64,000 bases of DNA from Harmothoe impar (taxonomy: Eukaryota; Annelida; Polychaeta; Phyllodocida; Polynoidae), in the NCBI GenBank assembly GCA_947462335.1, contig OX381704.1, positions 21,096,442 through 21,160,441 on the forward strand, given 5' to 3'. Every line of letters begins with the position of its first letter. Position 1 is the stretch's first letter. The position numbers and the translations under genes are program-made. The notes beneath the pieces are model-generated. The model saw only the letters and a program-made list of their open reading frames with translations, was not told the origin of the DNA and made no database searches. Positions 54,791-64,000 of this stretch are shown here, piece by piece.

Positions 54791-56229
54791 AGGAAGTATT
54801 TGCAAGGGAGGGAAGCAAAGGAAATATATGGGTAAAACGGCACATTAAAGGAGAGGGGAGTAATGCAAAGCGAGAGCGGAAAACATGAAACATTAGAGGA
54901 GAGGGAAGCAGGAAGCAATAAAAGTAAGAAACGATGCACGTTAGGAGGAGGCAGGCAGGAACCAAGGGAAGGGGTGAAGGGATTACGCCTACGGAGATCA
55001 TTGCATGTCAGTCGGTCGGTTCCCACCCTGACATCACCCCGTGCTCCTCAACCTGAGCCGCAACTGATTAACTCCTCATCAAACTTACATGAGCTGCTCA
55101 ACCACCCCCAGCCAGTGCTGCATTTTGGGGGCTGGGAGCCTGTTGCATGCTGGGATACCTGACCACGTGACCTGCTCTGCGACTTAACAAGACGCAGACA
55201 CGCTCAGGACAAAGCGGCAACAAGTCAAGGAGGTGGTAGCTGTTCAATAAGATACCCTCATATACTACTCACAGGAATCACACACATATTGGGATATCAG
55301 TGTGGCCGCCTAGCCATGTGAATCTCACTGATATAGGAGTATATCTAAACTTTTACATGGTCTACTACTTCTGGAGTGCATGTGAGAAGGATACAGCAAA
55401 TAGATAGCCATCTTGTTTACAACCTTTAACGTATCATCATGGATGGATACAGAAATTGGGTCGATCAATTATTGCATGTCCACAGGCCAACCTAAACGAT
55501 GGCAGCTAGATATAGGGCTTCACAAAGTGGAGACCAATACATGTTTGTAGAAGCTGACGAGAGATGATCTTCTTATGTTTTGGGATACCAGTCCAGTGGG
55601 CATACAGCATTAGGTAAGTATAGTAATTAGCATAGCATGCACTGTTCAAATACGTAATACCAAACTTTAGGTCTATTACAACTGGGTGCCATCTTTGACT
55701 GAGTGTCATCTTTGACTGGGTGCCATCTTTGACCACCATAAAAAAGGAAGATTTAAAGCAGCATACTCACCGAGCGTATCCCACTCACAATTCTAGTACT
55801 GTTCTAGTCTGCTATGTGGTAAGTGCGAGTGGTGAGAATGCCCCTTTAAGAAAAATTAATGTCAGGAAGTGAAAGATGGCACCCAGTCAAAGATGGGACC
55901 AAAGATATTTTTGGACCCCTCTATAGTGGATGGCAGAATTGATTACCCGGTAATCCCTTTTAGGAGAAAGACCCGCATGTATCTAGCTAAAAGGGGTCGG
56001 CTGCGATAATTTGAACATGGCTGGGGGCCGGGCACAATCTGGAAGCACTAGATACGTCAAATGCAGTCGCTTTCTTTATAGAAAAAGAAGTAAATTTAGG
56101 CTATGAAATGAAACTATGCAGTAAGACTTCATTATGAGCATGACAAAGTTTCTACATGGTTATGTAAGGTTAGTAGAACCAGTGTTACGTCATTTCTAGC
56201 ACTTATCTGCCGCCTGTTGTCCCTGGCTA
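54791..56229. other. Intergenic sequence
   Basis: No gene recognised. 55750-55855 is a small repeat (GCATACTCACCGAGCGTATC ... GTGCGAGTGGTGAGAATGC, inverted ends) that recurs diverged at ~58255-58360 and, less clearly, near 44690-44775. Confidence 0.5.
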
Positions 56230-56500
56230 CCATGATTGGAAACTCCCCTGATGATCATGCTAAATAAGATATCACCAGCACGCAATCCTCGCTATATGTC
56301 CCAAGGTACATGCCTGTATGCCCATACACAATGGTGCCTGCTTACTTCAATGCGCTCCGGGGCCCTCATTACTGGGAAGAGCATGAATCTATCCTCCCCA
56401 ATCAAAGGGGAGGCATAATTAAAGTAAATGTAATCAGGGATAAAAACTTGTTTGTCTGTCTAGGGGCGAATCATTGGAATGGGATTCCAACGCTGTAAAA
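56230..56500 (+). pseudogene. Possible LINE C-terminal remnant
   Basis: A short frame ends GANHWNGIPTL and stop, resembling the WN-LP box near the end of LINE ORF2 proteins. No other LINE motif can be seen, so this is tentative. Confidence 0.3.
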
Positions 56501-56799
56501 TCCGGGCAAAATATAAATGTTCAATTGTTAGCCATTATTGGGGATGAATACGTGGCATGAGCATGCTAGATAATGAATTCTTCTGTTATTTGATTAATAC
56601 CACATGTACATACATGCACATTATCATACATCTATTTGGGTACAGACCAAACAAAATCTACTCTATATGACTTACTGACACAAATGCTCCTTTCATATAC
56701 TACTCACAGACAGACAGATACCTTTAACTACCAACTGATACCTTTCCTTTTCTATTTTACGTATTGGCAAAAGTCTGCATTCAAATAGACTGTCACAAA

Positions 56800-57215
56800 A
56801 TCCTCCTTTCATATGCTACTTACTGGCTCAAAGTCTACTTTCATACACTACTTACTGACTCAAAGTCTACGTTCATATCCTACTTACTGACTCAAAGTCT
56901 ACTTCCATATACTACTTACTGAATCAAAGTCTACTTTCATATACTACTTACTGACGCAAAGTCTACTTTCATATACTACTTACTGAATCAAAGTCTACTT
57001 TCATATACTACTTACTGACTCAAAGGCTACTTCCATATACTACTTACTGACTCAAAGTCTACTTTCATATACTACTTACTGAATCAAAGGCTACTTCCAT
57101 ATACTACTTACTGACTCAAAGGCTACTTCCATATACTACTTACTGACTCAAAGTCTACTTTCATATACTACTTACTGACTCAAAGGCTACATCCATGCAC
57201 TACTGACTGACACAA
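56800..57215. repeat. 32-bp minisatellite, about 12 copies
   Basis: Tandem units of CTTACTGACTCAAAGTCTAC followed by TTTCATATACTA, mostly 85-100% alike, just upstream of the IgGFc-binding-domain gene. Confidence 0.95.
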
Positions 57216-57468
57216 AATGTTTTCATACACTACTTGAATCACTGCCACAAAACAGACTGCAATTAATAGTAGCCAGAAGTTAGATATTAAACACAAATAT
57301 ATTGATGTCTTCAGTAGGAGTTAACCTGATCTCTTCTTTTTTTATGCAGCACAGATGCCTCCGCTTCACAATAGTATCATGTTGACAGCCACCGTGGACA
57401 TAACATCCCTACCCGACGTGAATAGGGAACATGAAGGAGGGTTGTGATAATCAAGGCATCACTAATTC

Positions 57469-60400
57469 ATGATGATTAGCTGCCTCTTGCTCCTCCTCTG
57501 TATGGTAGCTGCTGCCTCAGGTACAACCCGTTATTATGTACACAATGTTCTAGGCCTAGACCCCAGTTACACATCAGTGTTGCATTCATGCATTATGCAG
57601 ATCTTACAGTACACTGTGATACAATCCCGAACGCTCGGTATGATGTACCAATGCAGTTCTGGCTAATTGACTCAATGCTGGCGCTAGTGCATCATGATAT
57701 CAAATGTTGCCTTGACATAGCATGCCGACCTTTGACCTAGAAGCCAAACTATTGCTACACCTACAGTAGGAAGCAGAAGGGCTAGCAAAGGTGAACTGCC
57801 GCTTTCATACCCCAGGTAGAACACATTTATATGAATTGAAGTCATTGGTTCCTTTATGTCCTCAGGTTATGGTGATTCACGAGGCCGGACGTTTGTCCTT
57901 GGGTTCATCCAGAACCGGATGTTGGTGAAGGACCCTATAATCCGTATCTACGTGACGACCGACAAGAACCAGGGTATCGTGACCTTCTCGGTGCCCTTAC
58001 AGAACGCGGACCACCCCCCAGAGCACCACCACTTCAAGTACAACAAGAAGACCATAGTCAAGGAGTACAACAAGGCAGGGGGCAAACCTGACCTCCACAT
58101 GAAGGGCACCAACTACCAGACTACATGTAAGTAATAAAACACATAAGGGGCATCAAATACCAAACTACACGTAACTAGCTATTGACCCTTTAAGGACGGT
58201 ATATATGCCCATCTGTCAATATAATGCATGAATGCAGTCCAGGTGGGTCAAACTTTAAGGTGGCATAATCACCAAGCGTGTCCCACTCACATTTCTAATA
58301 CTGTTGTAGTCTGCTATGTGGTTTAGTGTGAGTGGTAAGATTGTCCCTCTAAAGTGTGAACACATTCTATGCTTTCTACAGGTATACTGATAGAATCGAC
58401 AGTGGATGTGACAGTCCAAGCAGCAAGTGTCAACAACCTGACATCTGACGCCTACCTCGCACTTCCTGTCTGGGCCCTGGGTATGGAGTACTATGTCATG
58501 AGTTATCTCTACAAGTACCGCCCTGAGGACAAACAACGGAACCATTTGCACGGGCCATCAGAATTCGCTGTTATTGCACTAGAGGCTGACACAAGGGTGT
58601 CGTTTCAATGGCCGGAGGAGGTACAGAAAGATGATAACTTTTACAAGATAGACGATGTGGCACTGAATACTTATGAGGCTTATCAGGTTTGTATAGTTTT
58701 TACATGATATATTATATTTTTTTAATGATGTATCTAAAACATTTCAAAATTCAACACCAAATATCAACTCGACGTCAAGTCAATATTGGGTTGTCCTTGT
58801 TCCACATCATCCCAGTAAGTTATCCATTATGTTCACACCTTTTAGAGTTTGGATTTTCAATAGATGTATCCAGGTGTACTCCATAGGCTGTCGCAAATGA
58901 AAGGTCCTCGTGATTAGAGTATTCTATCTATGAAGTTCAGTACATGGGCTTCCATTTATGTCTTCCCTGTATGGCCGCATCTGCTGAAGTGTGCCGGCAG
59001 TTCTTTGTAGTCCTTATGTCTGTAGGGGTGTTCCTTTTTCTTGAAGACTGCTTCAAAGTCATTCCCCATTACCATTCCTCACTGGTATTTGTACTAGGGT
59101 GGTATTGTATTTTGAAGGGATTTAACATGTTGTTTGGCTCATTGTGTTTTGCTCAACATCTTGGTTATCTGATTGCAGATCCAGTCGGAGACGTCAGACC
59201 TGAGTGGTACCCGTGTGACAGCAGACAAGCCGGTGGCCGTCTTCTCAGGCACCGAGTGGACAGCGGTAGCTGCCCCCATCATGGGGGACCATCTGGTGGA
59301 GCAGCTCCTACCCACCTACACATGGGGCTCAGAGTTCCTCATAGCCCCACTAGCCACCAGGACCAACGGCGATTTAGGGAAAGTTATAGGTGAGTGGTGT
59401 TGTATGGCCTTCTACCTCTAAATTTGACACTGTGAAAATGGGTATTCCTGGAATTCGACAGGTGGCATGGGACTTAGTGACATAATGAAAAATGTAAGTG
59501 ACAGAGGCCAATCTTCTTAAATCCGACATGGGACATGATAGGTTCTCAGTGACATGTCCATTTTTCAAATTTGATATGCGACATGGAGTCCGATCATCTA
59601 GGGCCCCTGGAGTATGTAGGACTTAGTGCATTGAACAGGTTCCAGTATCCAAAGTCTGAGAAGTCATCATAATGATAATAAGATCTATCATTGAAATATT
59701 ATTCTGATATGTACAATTTATCCCTTTACAGCGTCGAAGGAGAACACCAGGGTGAAGATCACAACCATAGCTGGGAGGCACATCAACGGCTTCAAGCTGG
59801 ATGCAGGGGAAGTGGCTACCTTTAGCATTCCCTCAGACATCCCTGTCCATGTCATATCTAACTGGGGGATATCCCTTGCCCAGTTCTCCAAGTCCTACAT
59901 GGCGGATAACAACCGCAAAAGCGACCCGATGATGATGCTGATCCCTCCGATGAAACTCTACACCAAACTCTATACCTTCTCCACTGTGCAGACCCAGAGA
60001 ACCTCAGACATACCAACAACAGATGTGTCATTTGAGAACTACCTAACTCTTATAACCCCCCAAGGGGAACTAAATGGGATAGAATTTACCGGTGGGAACC
60101 TAGATGTCTCACAAAGTACACATGACTGGACTGCAGTGACCCTGAATGGCAACTTTAGAATAATAACTGTCAACTTCACTGGAAGTACTGTCTACAAAAT
60201 CAAACACAAAGATAATAAAGAATTTGGTGCCTTCCTCTATGGCTTCAAGTTGCAGGAGGCTTACGGCATGACTTTAGGTCGTAAAATAGGACCACTAGAC
60301 CATACATGTCAACAGACAAGAACTTATCAAGGAGACTTGTTCGATAACGATTGCGATGGGAACTATGATGAGGAGATACTAAATAACATTGATGACGACA

Positions 60401-63400
60401 ATGATGGAATCATAGATGAGGATCTGGAGTGGGTTCCACCAGAGACAACCTCTGCAGGAACTGTAACCACAGCAAAGCCTACCTCCACAGCATACATGAC
60501 AACTATGTCCAATGAACCCACTCTAACAACTGAGGATAACTCTCCTGGCAACCCAGGTGGTGAACAGGGGGGTGACCCCGGTGGAACTGGAAACTCTGGG
60601 GGTGGTAGTAATTCAGGAGGTAGTGGCACAGGTGGACAAGGAGGAGGTGGGGGTACAACTGGTGGTGGTACATCTGGTGGAGAGACTACTGAGGAGAATG
60701 TTGGTACCTCCCTACCTGGGGGTGAAGGGACAGGAGGTGGAGGAACAAACTCCTCATCACCAAATACTGGTGGAGGAGGCACCTCCGGAACATACATGAA
60801 CAGTACTGACCCTACCTGGACTGATGCAGGAACAGATGGTGGTGTTAACAATGGTGGTAGCAATGGTGGAGGTGCAGGGAACAATGGGGGAGGTGACAAC
60901 AATAATGGTGAAGGAAACACTAATGGGAATGGTGGTGGTAACAATGGACCCCCAACACTAGAGGGTACAGACCCTATAACAGTGACAGTGAATGGCACAA
61001 AGTGGGAGTGGGATGGTGAGAAGTGGGTTTCTGAGGATGGCACTGTGTCTTCAGGACCTCCTGAGGGGGTTGATGTAGCTGTAACTGTCAACGGAACAAA
61101 ATGGCTGTGGAATGGTTCGTCTTGGGTAGCTGTTTTAAACCAGACAAGTGATGCATCAGGATCAGGCAACAGCAACAATGGCAGCTCACCAGACTCTAAC
61201 ACAGAACCAACCACAGATAGTTCTACAGCCACAGATGGTAACAATAGCACCACTACTGTAAGAGTACCAGAAGGGATAGCTTGTAACGGCTCTGGCTGTG
61301 AACTTGTCAGCAGTGATAACACCATTGCTTGGAGTGACATCAGGTTACGTGCTGAACAGAACTCATCATTTGGAGTATTGTGGGAAGGCACATTCTGGCT
61401 GCTTGATGGAGATACCTGGCACAGATCATCACTGTTAACAGACCTCATGAGGATGTCTGACCAAACATTCTGCTTGCTGGTCAGTGCTAAGTTATGGTGT
61501 TACCCCTCTCCAGATTGGACATTTCTACTAGAGATCTCTGGCACACCTGATGCAGAATTCTGGCAGGACAGTCTAGCAATGCTTACTGACTCTGGTTCAT
61601 GGGCCTGGGAAGAAGGTAGCATATCCTCAACTAGTTTCTTTGAGTTGGCCAGGATATTTGGGATCTTAGCTAAGTGGAACAGCATCCCTGAGGGGAAGAG
61701 ACTTGGGGTGATATGGAAATCTACCTTGTGGATATTTGGTGAGGATTCAGTGACATATTTCAGTAGGATGCTCAGTAATGATGGTGTTACAGTTCAGTGG
61801 CAGGATAACTCATGGACCTGGGATGGTTCAGGCTGGAACATGGATGATGATAACTTCCTGAAACTTCTGAATAACACTTTTTCTATTTACTGGAATGGAT
61901 TGCTGTGGAGGTGGAATGGCACACACTGGGAGATGATCAAAATCCCAGGACTTTATTTCAACCCTGCCAATGATGGTCTAGTGTTTTCATGGAACAATAA
62001 GACATGGTACATAGACAGCAAAGATGGCCCTATGGAGGTTCCTGGCAGTCAGTTTCCTGATGTGGCAGACTGGGGCAATGGTCCTGTTGTGGGATTTAAT
62101 GACACTGGCAGCAGCTGGGTGCTCACCCCTGAGGGTGAATGGGTCCTGGTCCCTCACCAACCTCCTGAACATTTGTTTGATCCTGTACTTGGAGCATCAT
62201 GGAAAAACAGACTTTGGATTTATGATGAATCTGCAAGTCGTTGGTTGGATAGCATTCCCCACAGAGGTCCTTTTCTTAGATTTAACACTGACATGCCATA
62301 CCCAGGCATATTAGCAGATGGTATTTTCTGGCAGTGGAATGGCACTGATTGGGTTATACGCTTTGAAAGGAGTAACCATGGACAGGTTAGAAGGAAAAGA
62401 GAACTGTCAAAGGTATTCTTACTCAATGTTTGGTGGGATCAAGAGGCCTGGACACTTTCTAATTCTGAGTGGACCCCAGCAGAAACTTCTTTATCTGAGA
62501 CAGTTGATCTAGAGTCAGTTTCTCTTTCACCAGTTCTAGTGCTGTCAGTGGATGGTGCCATTTGGGTGTACAACAGCTCAGATTGGGGATTAGAAACTGA
62601 TGCTGTGAAGCTGCCTGATGACAGTGCCTGGGAGAACACTTCACTAGGGTTTATATCTGGGAATGAGGCTTGGAAACTGGACAATAAAACTCTTGTGGGT
62701 GAAGATGAACTAGCTGACAGACTTGGTGGTAATAGAGTAGAGGAAGGTGATGTTGGGGTTGTGAGGGAAGGAACACTTTGGGTACTTCAGAATGACACTT
62801 GGTCAAATGGTCATTTGATCACTAACAACACCCCTGTCATTGAAGGTGAAACTCAGCTAGGGGTGGTAGCCAACAATACTGTGTGGTTTCTCAAAGACGA
62901 TGGCTGGGAGGTAGATAACAACGCCATGGATATCCCTGAGGATGAGATGGGAGATACACCAGCTATTATTGTAAATGGTAGCCTCTGGATTCTGAGCGGT
63001 GACAACCCAACCATGTATGACTTCAGTTATGACAATAAGGACAGTGTGAGTGGTAAAATAACTGATGTGAATATTGTATGGGATGGTGAGCTATGGTCAT
63101 ATGGGGAAGATAGTGACTGGAGTAATACCTCTTTGTCAGAAAATGATTATCCTGGAAGAGGTGCTATAATATTGGGTCAGGTATGGTCCATAGAAGGGTC
63201 AACTCTATTAGAACATGAAAAGACATTGGTCTCAAATCAAAACAGCAAGTCTTCATGGGGAAGTATCTGGTTGTATTTCCAAGAAACATGTCATGAATGG
63301 GCACAAGACAGTTTCAATTTACAAGATACTTGTCTGACTGAGGAGGAAAAGACAGTAGTTGCTGATCATTTGGTTATGATACTGAATGAAACGAAATGGG

Positions 63401-64000
63401 TTTTCAACTTGATGAACTACTGGACAATACTTAATGTAACTTCCGGGTGGCAGAGTGTCAAGAATAGCAATTGGATAGGACTAAGTGTAGGTGGAACAGT
63501 GTGGATATGGAACGGTACACTTTGGATGAAATTTCCTAAACAATCGAACATGGTTCCAGACTTCATTCGAACGACAGATTCTGTAGCGATATTTAGAAAT
63601 GGCTATTACTGGACTTGGGATGGGACAGATTGGGTACAGCAAGGCCATACCGATAATGTGATAGCATCAGACAATTCTCCTCTGAACATTGACCATGAAG
63701 GTAGATCTTGGGTGTGGTATGGCTCTTACATTGAGCCATCTGCTACTGCTGGTGAGGATCAAAAGACAGAGCCTTCTAAAGGGACACAAATTGGAATAAG
63801 TATAAATGGTACATCATGGGTGTGCAACAGTAGCAAATGCATACATACAGTGTCACTGACATACCCCCCACCTGGCTATACTGAAGGTTACAATGGCAGT
63901 ACAAGTATCAGCGATGGTACTCAGGGAGGTGGGACAGACATCCCAGGTGTGATAGTGACAGTGAATGGCACAAAGTGGCAGTGGGATGGTGAGAAGTGGG
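57469..64000 (+). CDS. Secreted IgGFc-binding-domain protein with Trp-rich repeats (3' end outside window)
   Basis: Exons: 57469-57520, 57866-58126, 58382-58686, 59179-59389 and 59732 to beyond 64000, all with GT/AG and matching phases (1,1,0,1). Residues 1-17 (MMISCLLLLLCMVAAAS) are a signal peptide. Exons 2 to early 5 resemble the IgGFc-binding protein N-terminal domain (GRTFVLGFIQNRM, DKPVAVFSGTEW). Near residue 480 an Asp-rich stretch (DNDCDGNYDEE, DDDNDGIIDED) looks like thrombospondin type 3 or similar calcium-binding repeats. A Gly/Asn/Ser/Thr linker covers ~543-690. From ~692 to the edge (residue ~1699) come about 20 units of the type NGTKWxWDGxxW. There is no stop in 4,269 bases. Many N-glycosylation sequons suggest an extracellular, perhaps mucus or surface, protein. 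Confidence 0.88.
57560..57725. repeat. Fold-back repeat family member in intron 1
   Basis: Contains GTTGCATTCATGCATTATGC, GGTATGATGTACCAATGCAG and GCGCTAGTGCATCATGATATC. It lies in the first intron of the IgGFc-binding-domain gene. Confidence 0.55.
60979..64000 (+). repeat. Tryptophan-rich protein repeats (about 20 units)
   Basis: Units of roughly 32-36 residues share hydrophobic-x-N/D/E-G-T-x-W-x-W-N/D-G-x-x-W. Examples begin near nt 60991 (NGTKWEWDGEKW), 61090 (NGTKWLWNGSSW), 61384 (EGTFWLLDGDTW), 61894 (NGLLWRWNGTHW), 62320 (DGIFWQWNGTDW), 62767 (EGTLWVLQNDTW), 63493 (GGTVWIWNGTLW) and 63600 (NGYYWTWDGTDW). Most are strongly diverged at DNA level. I do not recognise the family; a beta-rich propeller or solenoid is a guess. 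Confidence 0.8.

Noticed and set aside
60363..61448. 361-residue Pro/Ser-rich minus-strand frame
   Set aside because: Shadow of the Gly/Thr-rich linker of the IgGFc-binding-domain gene, whose plus-strand exon has consistent splice sites and domains.

Overview
This window is from an animal nuclear genome, not a prokaryote. Genes are split by GT-AG introns, there are no ribosome-binding sites, and about a third of the sequence is transposons and minisatellites. Gene content and repeat style suggest a marine invertebrate. I lean weakly towards an invertebrate deuterostome such as amphioxus, but nothing here proves the species.

Layout. (1) 1-1.2 kb: end of an unrecognised coiled-coil ORF with a 15-bp coding minisatellite. 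(2) ~2.4-9.7 kb: an apparently intact non-LTR retrotransposon with three long ORFs. ORF1 is coiled coil, RRM-like domain and a C-terminal NADAR-like domain; the second ORF is an SGNH/GDSL-like hydrolase; the third is an APE endonuclease plus reverse transcriptase. (3) 10.8-15.0 kb, minus strand: a six-exon gene for an unrecognised secreted protein, rebuilt here from matching splice phases. A minisatellite in its first intron carries a truncated LINE. (4) 15-20 kb: a local duplication and several small DNA transposons, two with readable target-site duplications and one nested in another. (5) 20.5-24.9 kb, plus strand: FAM32A (4 exons). (6) 29.1-42.1 kb, minus strand: SLC39A9/ZIP9 (7 exons). A 63-bp minisatellite made of copies of its own exon 5 splice acceptor lies in intron 4, and a decayed copy of part of exon 3 lies in intron 3. 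(7) 42.7-48.2 kb, plus strand: ERH, head to head with SLC39A9. (8) 52.3-54.5 kb, minus strand: a 5'-truncated LINE inside another minisatellite. (9) 57.5 kb to the window end: a large secreted IgGFc-binding-domain protein. Its last visible exon stays open for 4.27 kb and encodes a calcium-binding-like Asp-rich segment, a Gly/Asn linker and about 20 tryptophan-rich repeats.

The conserved genes are housekeeping: FAM32A and ERH are small nuclear RNA-processing or transcription-associated proteins, and SLC39A9 is a zinc transporter of the secretory pathway. They form no pathway. The shared SLC39A9-ERH promoter region is the one arrangement that looks functionally linked, and the same gene pair is adjacent and divergent in human 14q24. 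The items most worth follow-up are the NADAR/SGNH retrotransposon, the Trp-repeat IgGFc-binding protein and the splice-acceptor minisatellite.
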